Shown here in pieces: positions 53,598 through 62,081 of a stretch of 64,000 nt of DNA (position 1 is the first letter of the stretch; the number at the start of each line of letters is the position of its first letter). The position numbers and the translations under genes are program-made. The stretch is from NCBI GenBank assembly GCA_964438995.1, contig CAYTMQ010000001.1:62001-126000 (forward strand), written 5' to 3'. Source of the stretch: JABMMZ01 sp964438995. Its GTDB lineage: Bacteria; Bacteroidota; Bacteroidia; NS11-12g; UBA955. Under the pieces are notes generated by a model. It was not told the origin of the DNA and searched no databases. It saw nothing but the letters and a program-made list of their open reading frames with translations.

Positions 53598-55076
53598 TTA
53601 TAGACTTGGTTGTACAAGTATTGTTTTTTCGTTGCTTACTGTCACTTTTCCTTTTTCAGCACCTTTAATTTTTCTTACAAATTTTCTTTGAGTATAGGTT
53701 ACTGTAACCAGCTGTTGTTTGCGGTTTTTGGAATAGTAAGCTGCAAAAGAAGCCGCCTTTTCTAATACAGAATTTGGGAGTTTTGAATTCTTATGCAGTT
53801 TGATGATAACATGACTACCAGAAACATCTTTAGCGTGCAACCACATGTCGTTTTTATCGCTGTAATAATTGAGCAGTTTTTCGTTGCTCTCGGCATGTTT
53901 TCCTACTAAGATATCAAACCCTTCACTTTCAAATTTTCTATAAGGTAATTGTTCAACTTCATTGCTCTTTTGAGCTTGTTTTACCAAAGGTTTCAATGAT
54001 TTAAAATCAGTTGAAGCTTCAAGAATTTGCAGTTGATTTTTTAAGTTTTTCAAAGTCGATTCTGCCGCAGCAATTTTTGTTTCTAATTGTTTAATGGCAT
54101 GAGGCAAAGCTTTTTCTTTTTTAAAATATTTTTCGGCATTTTCAACAGCATTTAAGTCTGGATCTAAAGCAACAACAATTTTGGTGTTGTTATAAATATC
54201 CAACATTTCAATGGATTTTTCACCAGGTCTGAATAGGTGCATATTGGCCAAAATAATGTTGCCATATTCTCCATCTGCTCGTTTGTTAAAAAGCGTCTCG
54301 AGGGCTTTTTGATTAGAGAGTATAAAGCTTTCTTTCTCAGCAATCGCTTTTTTGCAAGAAGTTATAAGCTCTTCCCTTTGATGTTTAAATGTAAAAGATT
54401 TTAAAAATGTGGAACTAAATACATTGATAGCATCGAGAATGGAAGAGAATGAATTATCTGGAAATAATTGGTATTGCTCATCGAACTTAACAGATGAAAG
54501 ATGGCGGTATTTTGAGATTGTATCGTCAAATGTTTGAGGATTGGAATGTTTAAGTTCACCAAACAATTCAGGGGGTAAGTAAGGGTAATGATTGGCAAAA
54601 GAAGATTCGTCATTTAGGGCCTCAAGGTGGTACCGGCATTCAATGGGTCGTTGAAGGGCATCAAAATGCAATTCCAAATCTTTTTCGAGGTGGTTTCTAA
54701 ACATATCAATGGCAGCATCATGATGCATTAGAATGATGTTGGATTTGCGACCATGACATTTGAATACCAATTTAAAGCTGTTTGAAATGGTAAAGTGAAA
54801 GCTACGTTCGAAAGGGTGAGCAACTACATTTTCAATGTTCAAACCGTGAATGTCAGAAAACTGAGGTTTAAACAAACGACTTTTAGAGGCGGGTTCTTGG
54901 TTAAAGAAGAAATATGCTTCCCCTTTATAAAAAATCAATTTGATGTGAAAGCTTTCAAATTCCAGTATGAATTCATCTGGACTGTTACTAAAGCAATCCT
55001 TGATGCAATGTCCTTCTATCAATGGTTGAAGGGCATTGCAAATAGATTCTAAAACTAGTCCATTAAGATGGTTCAT
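53598..55076 (-). CDS. NFACT family protein (RqcH/Fbp-like)
   Basis: 492 residues. NFACT-N-like N-terminal half, a central coiled coil (about 300-350, KAEKYFKKEKALPHAIKQLETKI-like) and a C-terminal NFACT-R domain (about 375-490: FDILVGKHAESNEKLLNYYSDKNDMWLHAKDVSGSHVII). Homologues bind the 50S subunit and add Ala tails to stalled peptides (RqcH). Whether this shorter Bacteroidota form does so is not known to me. Divergent from the transaldolase gene. Confidence 0.85.
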   Translation of the reverse strand: MNHLNGLVLESICNALQPLIEGHCIKDCFSNSPDEFILEFESFHIKLIFYKGEAYFFFNQEPASKSRLFKPQFSDIHGLNIENVVAHPFERSFHFTISNSFKLVFKCHGRKSNIILMHHDAAIDMFRNHLEKDLELHFDALQRPIECRYHLEALNDESSFANHYPYLPPELFGELKHSNPQTFDDTISKYRHLSSVKFDEQYQLFPDNSFSSILDAINVFSSTFLKSFTFKHQREELITSCKKAIAEKESFILSNQKALETLFNKRADGEYGNIILANMHLFRPGEKSIEMLDIYNNTKIVVALDPDLNAVENAEKYFKKEKALPHAIKQLETKIAAAESTLKNLKNQLQILEASTDFKSLKPLVKQAQKSNEVEQLPYRKFESEGFDILVGKHAESNEKLLNYYSDKNDMWLHAKDVSGSHVIIKLHKNSKLPNSVLEKAASFAAYYSKNRKQQLVTVTYTQRKFVRKIKGAEKGKVTVSNEKTILVQPSL

Positions 55077-55157
55077 GGTCGTGCAAATTACGCTAATTTG
55101 TGACTTAATTGATTATATTCTGTGTAAAACTTGTGCCTATAGACCAATGGTGTTTAG

Positions 55158-55165
55158 TAACTTTG
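55158..55165 (+). promoter_or_regulatory. -7 promoter box (TAACTTTG) for the transaldolase gene
   Basis: Exact TAnnTTTG, 6 bases before the ATG at 55171; leaderless mRNA predicted. Confidence 0.65.
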
Positions 55166-55170
55166 CGGAT

Positions 55171-55830
55171 ATGAAATTCTTTATCGATACAGCCAATTTA
55201 AGTCAAATAAAAGAAGCCAAGGATTTAGGCATTTTGGACGGCGTAACTACCAACCCGTCATTAATGGCAAAAGAAGGTATTACAGGCGCAGAAAATGTGA
55301 TGAAACACTACAAAGCCATTTGCGATATTGTAGGTAGTGGGGATGTAAGCGCAGAGGTTATCTCAACCGACTTTGAAGGCATGATTGAGGAAGGTAAAAG
55401 ATTGGCGGCAATCGACCCAAATATTGTGGTAAAAGTGCCAATGATAAAAGATGGCGTTAAAGCTATCAGTTGGTTCACTGCAAATGGTATAAGAACCAAT
55501 TGCACATTGGTGTTCTCTGCAGGTCAAGCAATTTTAGCTGCAAAAGCAGGTGCAACCTATTTGTCACCATTTATTGGTAGAGTAGATGATATTAGTTGGG
55601 ATGGCATGGATTTGATTTCTCAAATCTCTCACATCTATACCATGCAAAATTTTGAAACTCAAATTCTTGCTGCATCGGTTAGAAATCCATTGCACATAGT
55701 AAAATCTGCAGAGGCTGGAGCGCATGTAGTAACATGTCCTTTAGATGCTATCTTAGGATTGTTGAATCATCCTTTAACAGATATAGGTTTAGCTAAATTC
55801 TTAGCTGACCACAAAAAAGCAAACGGTTAA
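55171..55830 (+). CDS. transaldolase/fructose-6-phosphate aldolase family (TalC/FSA type)
   Basis: 219 residues from ATG 55171, the usual length and N-terminus of the small class (MKFFIDTANLSQIKEA). The in-frame TTG at 55036 would add 45 residues that run back over the promoter. Schiff-base Lys in VVKVPM, and DGVTTNPSLMAKEG, TNCTLVFS and LSPFIGRVDD. It works in the non-oxidative pentose phosphate pathway or as a fructose-6-phosphate aldolase. The K+ channel gene follows after 22 bases. Confidence 0.92.
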   Translation: MKFFIDTANLSQIKEAKDLGILDGVTTNPSLMAKEGITGAENVMKHYKAICDIVGSGDVSAEVISTDFEGMIEEGKRLAAIDPNIVVKVPMIKDGVKAISWFTANGIRTNCTLVFSAGQAILAAKAGATYLSPFIGRVDDISWDGMDLISQISHIYTMQNFETQILAASVRNPLHIVKSAEAGAHVVTCPLDAILGLLNHPLTDIGLAKFLADHKKANG

Positions 55831-55852
55831 TCATTTAAACAATTCCTTTAGT

Positions 55853-56647
55853 ATGAACACTCATACAACTTTTAAAAGGAACTTGTTTTTGGTTTTAGAC
55901 GACCATAAAAGCAGAAAGCCATTGAATAGACTATTCCATGGCCTTCTGTTTTTTTTAATTATAGTCAGTTCTCTTATTCTGATTATAGAATCTGTAAAGT
56001 CGATTAGCACCCAATATAAAGCAATCTTGTTTGGTTTGGAGGTGATAACAATGACTTTTTTTTCTATTGAATATGTATTGCGGGTTTATACATGTACAGA
56101 AATTCACCGATATAGTCATCCAATTTTTGGTAGGTTACGTTACGTTGTTACACCATTAATGTTAATTGATATTTTATCAATTATTCCTTTTTATCTTCTT
56201 ATATTTTCATCAAATTTCTCAGGTTTTTATATTTTTAGCATATTCAGAGTGCTCCGATTATTTAAGGCAATTAGATATATAGAAGCCTTCAAAATAATCG
56301 GAAGAGTTTTTTACATACAAAGAGAACAGCTTCTAATAAGTTTGGTATTTATATTATTCATTTTTGTGTTTGCTTCTAGCATTATTTACATAGAAGAGAA
56401 GGACGCTCAGCCATTAAAGTTTAAAGATATTCCATCTGCTATGTGGTATACAATATCAACTATAACAACAGTAGGATATGGAGATATTTATCCAATTACT
56501 ATTATTGGAAAGATAACAGGCGGTATTATTTCTATGTCTGGATTGGTGCTTTTCGCCATACCCACATCCATTCTTACATCAGGATTTTTAAAGATTAGTC
56601 AGCAAAAAAAGCAAGTTTGCCCTCATTGTGGGAAGCTGCATGATTAA
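55853..56647 (+). CDS. voltage-gated-type potassium channel (six-TM)
   Basis: 264 residues. Six membrane segments (about 28-230). S4 carries spaced Arg/Lys residues in FRVLRLFKAIRYIEAFKIIGR, and the selectivity filter TTVGYGD lies before S6. The C-terminus ends in QQKKQVCPHCGKLHD, a lone CxxC knuckle that could bind a metal in a tetramer or be a redox switch. No RCK domain. Expected role: K+ flux and membrane potential. Probably shares a transcript with the transaldolase gene. Confidence 0.9.
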   Translation: MNTHTTFKRNLFLVLDDHKSRKPLNRLFHGLLFFLIIVSSLILIIESVKSISTQYKAILFGLEVITMTFFSIEYVLRVYTCTEIHRYSHPIFGRLRYVVTPLMLIDILSIIPFYLLIFSSNFSGFYIFSIFRVLRLFKAIRYIEAFKIIGRVFYIQREQLLISLVFILFIFVFASSIIYIEEKDAQPLKFKDIPSAMWYTISTITTVGYGDIYPITIIGKITGGIISMSGLVLFAIPTSILTSGFLKISQQKKQVCPHCGKLHD

Positions 56648-56653
56648 TTTAAT

Positions 56654-56670
56654 TATCTGTATATCAGATA
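56654..56670 (+). terminator. weak stem-loop behind the K+ channel gene
   Basis: TATCTG / CAGATA, 6-bp arms with a TATAT loop, 7 bases past the stop; a T-rich run starts about 13 bases later. It may be a poor terminator. Confidence 0.35.
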
Positions 56671-56750
56671 TATATAATAAATTTTCATTTTTTTTTGAGC
56701 TTATTGTAACTTTAAGTTCTTTCATAGCGACATATACCTGAAAACAAATT

Positions 56751-57239
56751 TTGAACACTGCAGAATACAATACAGTAGTTAGACAATGGGGTCCTCATCT
56801 TTTGAGGTTTGCGAATAAGCAACTAAGAAATATGGATGCCGCCAAAGATGCAGTGCAAGATGCTTTTGAAGTGTTGTGGAAGAACAAAGAAACTGTGGCA
56901 TACGAGAAAGCGAAACAATATTTGTTTACAGTAGTTTTTAGAAAAGGTATAGATGTATTTAGAACGATGAAGAATGACATCAATATTGATGACTTGTCGA
57001 CTGAATTACCTCAGCATGCAAAGTTTGATACCCAGTATTCTGATAAGGAGCTGGTAACAAAAGCACTTGATGCCTTACCGGATTTGCAAAAACAACTGGT
57101 GTTATTAAGAGATTTAGAAGGGTACGATTATAATGAAATAGGGGACATCACTGGCTTGAATTTAGCACAGGTTAAGGTCTACTTATTTAGAGCAAGAAAA
57201 GTATTAAAAGAAACCATTACAACATTGGAGGCATTATGA
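56751..57239 (+). CDS. ECF-type RNA polymerase sigma factor
   Basis: 162 residues with TTG start (no ATG nearby). Region 2 (about 10-75: ANKQLRNMDAAKDAVQDAFEVLWKN) and region 4 (about 105-155: LPDLQKQLVLLRDLEGYDYNEIGDITGLNLAQVKVYLFRARKVL) are complete. It should direct RNA polymerase to a small regulon. The last codons overlap the next ATG by 4 bases, as usual for an ECF sigma and its membrane partner. It heads a four-gene operon with a barrel and a lipoprotein. Confidence 0.92.
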   Translation: MNTAEYNTVVRQWGPHLLRFANKQLRNMDAAKDAVQDAFEVLWKNKETVAYEKAKQYLFTVVFRKGIDVFRTMKNDINIDDLSTELPQHAKFDTQYSDKELVTKALDALPDLQKQLVLLRDLEGYDYNEIGDITGLNLAQVKVYLFRARKVLKETITTLEAL

Positions 57240-58087
57240 AAAAGGTCATTATCACAAAAGACAACTATGAAGAAGTGATGTTCAATCTCTTAGAGAATGA
57301 GTATCCAAAGGATGTCAGAGAGAATTTGTTGGATCAAATCCAAGCTGACACTTTTTTGTCTTTTGAATGGAAACAATGGAGTAAGGCTCAATACAGCGAA
57401 GGTATTGAAGCTTATAAACGAGATGAAGCCGAATTTATTGAAAGCTTAATCAAAGAAGACTCAGATCGTAAAGGATTTTGGTTCACAATGTACAAACCAA
57501 TGGCAATTGCTGCGTCATTCATTATATTATTGGGAGTTTCTATAGTTATTTTCAATAACTCTAATAATGACGCAGTAAATATTAAGCTAACAGAAGTAAA
57601 AACCAAAGCGAAACCAAATGTTATTGCACCAAATTCTGATGATTCAACTGAGAGTATTGAGACTATTACTGCTCAAAATAATGAAGTATTGAAACGCAAA
57701 TTTGCAGAATTCAATAAGTCGATACTTGAAACTAAATTGACACAAATTGACACAATGTTAAAGATTGATGAAACAGCAGTTAAAGAAGAACAGGTGTTGG
57801 TATCAAATGAGGTGAAAAATCAACCGGTATTAGAAACTGTAAAGAAGAGTAGATACAAGATTACTATAGCAGAAAGTGATATGACTGATGCGATGCCAAG
57901 TTTAGCCAGTGTCTCAGAGCGTAGATATACAATGGCAGATGTATTAAGTAAAAAGGACGGTATTTCACTTTCGAAATTTTTAGACAACGCAAAAACAAAA
58001 ATAATAGAAGATAAAACAAATCACATTACTTACATCGAGTACATAGCTGCAGACATGTCCGTGTTGGTAGTACAACTTTCAAATTAA
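57236..58087 (+). CDS. single-pass membrane protein, probable anti-sigma factor
   Basis: 283 residues. Cytoplasmic N-terminus of about 85 acidic residues, one membrane helix (about 87-106, MAIAASFIILLGVSIVIF), and a periplasmic part of about 175 polar residues. The layout and 4-base overlap with the ECF gene fit an anti-sigma factor, but I see no zinc-binding ZAS motif or FecR domain, so the assignment is by context. Confidence 0.78.
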   Translation: MKKVIITKDNYEEVMFNLLENEYPKDVRENLLDQIQADTFLSFEWKQWSKAQYSEGIEAYKRDEAEFIESLIKEDSDRKGFWFTMYKPMAIAASFIILLGVSIVIFNNSNNDAVNIKLTEVKTKAKPNVIAPNSDDSTESIETITAQNNEVLKRKFAEFNKSILETKLTQIDTMLKIDETAVKEEQVLVSNEVKNQPVLETVKKSRYKITIAESDMTDAMPSLASVSERRYTMADVLSKKDGISLSKFLDNAKTKIIEDKTNHITYIEYIAADMSVLVVQLSN

Positions 58088-58098
58088 AAAAAACGTTT

Positions 58099-59073
58099 AT
58101 GTTAAAACATATTTTATTAGCAAGCACCCTTTTTGTAACGGTCTTTGCACATTCGCAGAACAGTTCGGACACTGTAAAAATCCAAATCGGTCAGGATAAC
58201 ATTGCACTTCCTATGCCTAAAGACGGTAAAAAAGTAACAGTTAATCTCGAAGATTCAACAGGAGTTATTCAAATAAGTGTTGGAAAAATCGGTAGAAATG
58301 TTGCTGGATCTAACTTTATCAATCCACCAATCGCACCTTTAGTGCCTGAGAGAAAGAGCCGTGTATCATGGGTACGAGAAATTGAATTAGGAACAATGTT
58401 AATGCTATCTAAAGCGAAAGAAATGAGAGCAGATAGTATGATTATAATTGACTATAAGGATGTTACAGCAGGCCCAACAACAAATGGAACTACAACGTTT
58501 ATCACACTAAGGCCAGAACGTATCAGAGCAGGTTTAACTTTTGGTATTAATATCAAAGAAAAAAGAAGACACATTGGAACCTCAAATTACTTTTTGCTAA
58601 CTGGATTTAAGTTTAGATACACCAGCTTTGGAGCATCTGGTCAATTCGAAGAGGCAGAGTATAAGTCAAGATTGATCAATGGTGTCAACAGATATTATCT
58701 AGACAGTTTGGTAGAGTATAGATATGGCGATTATAATTCTACCACTAGAAATATTCAGATTGTGTTCCCAGTGATGGTTGAATTTCCATCAGAAAAGCAA
58801 GACTTCTCATTTGCAGCTGGACTAAACATAGCATTAGGATTAAATTCTTCAAAGATATTTAAATCTACAGGTGAAAGCATCAAAACCGCTAGCTCTATTG
58901 TCTTGTATACAGACCCACAAATACTGCAATTTCAACCAGCAGTTAGATTCAATATAAAACGCATAAGTGCTCACTTATCTGCTTCGTTAAATTCAACAAG
59001 AATTGGTTACGGAGCAACTGAACACACAAGAGGTAACATGTGGTACTTCGGATTGGGATATAAACTTTACTAA
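58099..59073 (+). CDS. predicted outer-membrane beta-barrel protein of the ECF operon
   Basis: 324 residues. Signal peptide about 1-19 (VFAHSQ). A short N-terminal periplasmic region (about 20-85) is followed by amphipathic strands typical of a 10- to 12-stranded barrel and a C-terminal strand WYFGLGYKLY. No family recognised. It starts 11 bases behind the anti-sigma gene and may be the sensed or regulated surface component. Confidence 0.78.
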   Translation: MLKHILLASTLFVTVFAHSQNSSDTVKIQIGQDNIALPMPKDGKKVTVNLEDSTGVIQISVGKIGRNVAGSNFINPPIAPLVPERKSRVSWVREIELGTMLMLSKAKEMRADSMIIIDYKDVTAGPTTNGTTTFITLRPERIRAGLTFGINIKEKRRHIGTSNYFLLTGFKFRYTSFGASGQFEEAEYKSRLINGVNRYYLDSLVEYRYGDYNSTTRNIQIVFPVMVEFPSEKQDFSFAAGLNIALGLNSSKIFKSTGESIKTASSIVLYTDPQILQFQPAVRFNIKRISAHLSASLNSTRIGYGATEHTRGNMWYFGLGYKLY

Positions 59074-59108
59074 GCCACTTTAAATTTTCGGAAACATATA
59101 CATATTAA

Positions 59109-59134
59109 CTGAAGGGCGAGCAATCGCTCTTCAG
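59109..59134 (+). promoter_or_regulatory. stem-loop with GNRA tetraloop between the barrel and lipoprotein genes
   Basis: CTGAAGGGCGA pairs with TCGCTCTTCAG (11 bp, one G-U wobble) around the tetraloop GCAA. No U run follows. It lies in the 99-base gap of the ECF operon and may set mRNA stability or partial termination. Confidence 0.6.
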
Positions 59135-59172
59135 ATTAGGAAAAGAACATTCAAAAAAAAATAAAAATATAT

Positions 59173-59601
59173 ATGAAAAAAATCATCTTATTAAGCGCTC
59201 TAGTAGCCATGTTTACTCAGTCTTGTAAAGACAAAACAAATGATCCAGCACCAACAAAATCAAATTTATCTGCTCGTCAACAAGCCTTGATTGGCAAAGA
59301 TTGGAAATTGAAATCGATGTTTGTGAATGAAGTAGATTACACTTCTTCGGTGCCAGATTGTGTTAAAGACAATGTGATGTACCATTTTACAGATGCAACC
59401 ACTGGGTATATGGATGAAGGAAAAACCAAATGTGATGCCTCAGATTCACAACACATTGTTTTTGGTTGGAAATTAATAGACAATGAAAATACACTTGTCG
59501 TTCAAAGTACCGATTCTAGAGATACCTTCCAATTGGTTAGCGTTAGTGCTACAGAGTTCAAATCAAAAATGGAAATAGCTGAATTTACATTTAAAAATTA
59601 G
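59173..59601 (+). CDS. predicted lipoprotein, lipocalin-like
   Basis: 142 residues. Signal peptide with lipobox TQSC (Cys near 18). A short Pro/Lys linker and one small beta domain (LIGKDWKLKSMFVNEVDY ... FGWKLIDNENTLVVQS) of the lipocalin-like type. Two mature Cys may pair. Last gene of the ECF operon. A bidirectional terminator follows. Confidence 0.8.
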   Translation: MKKIILLSALVAMFTQSCKDKTNDPAPTKSNLSARQQALIGKDWKLKSMFVNEVDYTSSVPDCVKDNVMYHFTDATTGYMDEGKTKCDASDSQHIVFGWKLIDNENTLVVQSTDSRDTFQLVSVSATEFKSKMEIAEFTFKN

Positions 59602-59636
59602 AAGTAAATATATTTGTGTTAAAGGCTGATGTTTTA

Positions 59637-59666
59637 AAAAGTCGTTGCAGAAATGTAACGACTTTT
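59637..59666. terminator. bidirectional Rho-independent terminator
   Basis: AAAAGTCGTT (59637-59646) and AACGACTTTT (59657-59666) form a perfect 10-bp stem with a 10-base loop, ending in a T tract on the plus strand and, reversed, a U-rich side for the minus strand. Shared by the ECF operon and the convergent permease gene. Confidence 0.88.
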
Positions 59667-60938
59667 TTATTTGCTTCTAATCGCTTCTACTGGAACCAAT
59701 TTACTTGCTCTGATTGCAGGTATTAGTCCAGCTAGCAAACCAATCACAGAAGCAAATAAAATACCTTGAAATACATTGCCCCAAGTTAGTACCATTCTAA
59801 AACTTGATTCGCTAGTAGAAATGATGACATTTAGTAATCCAGAGACACCCCATGTGAGCAAAATACCGAAGATACCTCCTAATATACTCAATACAATTGC
59901 CTCTGTTAAGAAATGGAATAATATGAATTCATTTTTAGCACCTAGTGCTTTTTGAATACCAATAATATTGGTGCGCTCTTTAACAGATACGAACATGATA
60001 TTGGCAACACCAAATCCACCAACTAAAAGTGAAAACAAACCTATGATTAATCCAAATTTATTGATGGTTTTAAACAGTTCAGTAATGGTTTCGCTTAAGA
60101 AGGAAATTTTATTGAGGGAGAAGTTATCTTCTTCTTGTGGGTTTTGTCTTCTTATTGAGCGCATAGTGCCTCTTAGCTCCTCATAAACGGCATTAACCCC
60201 TATTTTATCTTTTGCTTTTACAATGATATTAGATCCATTGTTATCATTTGTAAGGTATTGTAGAAATTTGACAGGCACTACAATGTTGTCATCAAAATCA
60301 ATATTGATGATGTTGTCGCCTTGGTTTTTAAAAACACCAATAATTTCAACACGTTTACCAAACATTGTGATGGTTTTTCCAACGATGTTTTTGTTGTTAT
60401 CAAACAAACCCATTGCCACATTATGCCCAATAATCGCGACATTTTTGGCATTCAAGTCTTCAAATTCATTGAAGAATCTACCTTCAACTATTTCTAAATT
60501 TTCAATTTTTGTGAAGTCGAAACTGTAACCATCAATCTTAACATTATCAAGGAATTTGTCACCTGCTCTTACCGTGGTACTCTGAGAAGACGTAAAAGCA
60601 ACTGCGTCTAAAAGTCTGAATACAGGTTGTTCTTTAATGGCTTTTACTTCGTTGTATTTGGCATCTGGGCGGTTCATGTATTTCCACCACGGGTAATCGT
60701 TTCCGCCTCCAACCCATTGCCATTTGTCAATATATATAACGTTTTTACCAAGCGACTGAACGCTTTTTTTGATGTTAGATTCTAAGGAGTCTACGGCAGT
60801 AAATACAGTAATGATAGAAAATATACCTATTGAAATGCCTATTACAGATAAGATAGAACGCAATTTATTGCTGATCAACGACTGGAATGCCATTGACAAG
60901 CTTTCGAATAACAATCTGATGTAAAGGCCGGCTTTCAA
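59667..60938 (-). CDS. MacB-type ABC transporter permease
   Basis: 423 residues. One membrane segment near 20-45, a large periplasmic MacB_PCD domain (about 50-270), then three C-terminal segments of the FtsX domain (about 290-420, with the SVKERTNIIGIQKALGA signature). Such proteins couple to a LolD/MacB-like ATPase to push lipoproteins, peptides or toxins outward. No ATPase or membrane-fusion gene is adjacent, so it depends on subunits encoded elsewhere. Confidence 0.9.
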   Translation of the reverse strand: MKAGLYIRLLFESLSMAFQSLISNKLRSILSVIGISIGIFSIITVFTAVDSLESNIKKSVQSLGKNVIYIDKWQWVGGGNDYPWWKYMNRPDAKYNEVKAIKEQPVFRLLDAVAFTSSQSTTVRAGDKFLDNVKIDGYSFDFTKIENLEIVEGRFFNEFEDLNAKNVAIIGHNVAMGLFDNNKNIVGKTITMFGKRVEIIGVFKNQGDNIINIDFDDNIVVPVKFLQYLTNDNNGSNIIVKAKDKIGVNAVYEELRGTMRSIRRQNPQEEDNFSLNKISFLSETITELFKTINKFGLIIGLFSLLVGGFGVANIMFVSVKERTNIIGIQKALGAKNEFILFHFLTEAIVLSILGGIFGILLTWGVSGLLNVIISTSESSFRMVLTWGNVFQGILFASVIGLLAGLIPAIRASKLVPVEAIRSK

Positions 60939-61008
60939 AATCGAATCAATATTAGTCTAGGTACAATAATAAGACAAGTAAATTCGATAATCGCCTTTTT
61001 TAAGCCTA

Positions 61009-62052
61009 TTAATGAGACTTTTTTGGAAAAAGTAAGCTAAGCACTATAGAACCTGCCAAAATGCTTAAAATGATCATCAAAGAAATCAAATTATTGAATC
61101 CTATTTGAACAAACCAGTGTTCGAACAGCATTTTAACACCAATGAAGGTTAAAAGAACACCTAGTCCATATTTTAAATATGAGAATAAGTGCATGATGTT
61201 GCTTAATAAGAAAAACAAACTTCTTAGACCCATAATAGCGAAGATGTTTGAAAAGAAAACAATGTATGGGTCCTTGGTTACAGAGAATATAGCAGGAACT
61301 GAGTCAACCGCAAAAACCAAATCACTAAATTCTACTACCAACAATACAATAAACAATGGAGTAAGATGTTTGACTCCATCAACTTTGTGAAAGAACTTTC
61401 CCTTGACATAATCAGGCCATGTTTTAAAGTATTTTGAAGCAAATCTGACTACAGGATGCTTTTCGATGTCCATTTTTTCATCCTCATCTTTCGACCATAA
61501 AATTTTCAATCCAGAAAAAATTAGGAACCCTCCAAAAATGTATAAAATCCAATGGAATTGAGAAATCAATAAAGAACCAGAAAAAATAAACAACATTCTT
61601 AAAACAATAGCGCCTAAGACACCCCAAAACAGTATTTTTTTGTAGTACTGACTAGGAACAGCAAAGGATGAGAATATCAATAGAATTACAAATAAATTGT
61701 CAACTGACAATGAATACTCTATGAAGTAACCAGTTAGAAAATCAATTGAGATTCTATCTTGATACACATCTAAATTGGATTGAAAATCGGAGCTACCAAA
61801 TTTTAAGTCAGGCTGGTATTTCGAGGTTACTTCAATCAGTTTTTCCTGAGAATCTATGCCATGAATAAAATGTCCGGAGTTCTTTAGAAATAAAAAAAAG
61901 ATGATGGCAAAAGTAATCCAAACTGAAGTCCATGCAAATGCATTTTTAAAGGACACTGCTTTATTGCCTTTCGATAATACGCCTAAATCCAAGGCTAAAA
62001 CGACTAAAATAAAGCAAATAAAAAGGGAGAAAAAGATTGATTCGCTGCTCAT
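61009..62052 (-). CDS. TerC family membrane protein (Alx-like)
   Basis: 347 residues with about eight to nine membrane segments. TerC family blocks: an early acidic motif LALDLGVL, EYSLSVDNLFVIL and VEFSDLVFAVDSVPAIF, with Asp/Glu residues in the membrane. Homologues are linked to tellurite resistance, pH response, Mn2+ export and metal loading of exported proteins. A near-consensus -7 box (TAATCTTG, one mismatch) ends 12 bases before the ATG. Confidence 0.92.
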   Translation of the reverse strand: MSSESIFFSLFICFILVVLALDLGVLSKGNKAVSFKNAFAWTSVWITFAIIFFLFLKNSGHFIHGIDSQEKLIEVTSKYQPDLKFGSSDFQSNLDVYQDRISIDFLTGYFIEYSLSVDNLFVILLIFSSFAVPSQYYKKILFWGVLGAIVLRMLFIFSGSLLISQFHWILYIFGGFLIFSGLKILWSKDEDEKMDIEKHPVVRFASKYFKTWPDYVKGKFFHKVDGVKHLTPLFIVLLVVEFSDLVFAVDSVPAIFSVTKDPYIVFFSNIFAIMGLRSLFFLLSNIMHLFSYLKYGLGVLLTFIGVKMLFEHWFVQIGFNNLISLMIILSILAGSIVLSLLFPKKSH

Positions 62053-62081
62053 GATTGCACCGCAAGATTAATCTAATTTCC

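Noticed and set aside
55036..55170. Extension of the transaldolase gene by 45 residues
   Set aside because: The added residues overlap the divergent NFACT start and the exact -7 box; MKFFIDTAN at 55171 is the usual N-terminus.
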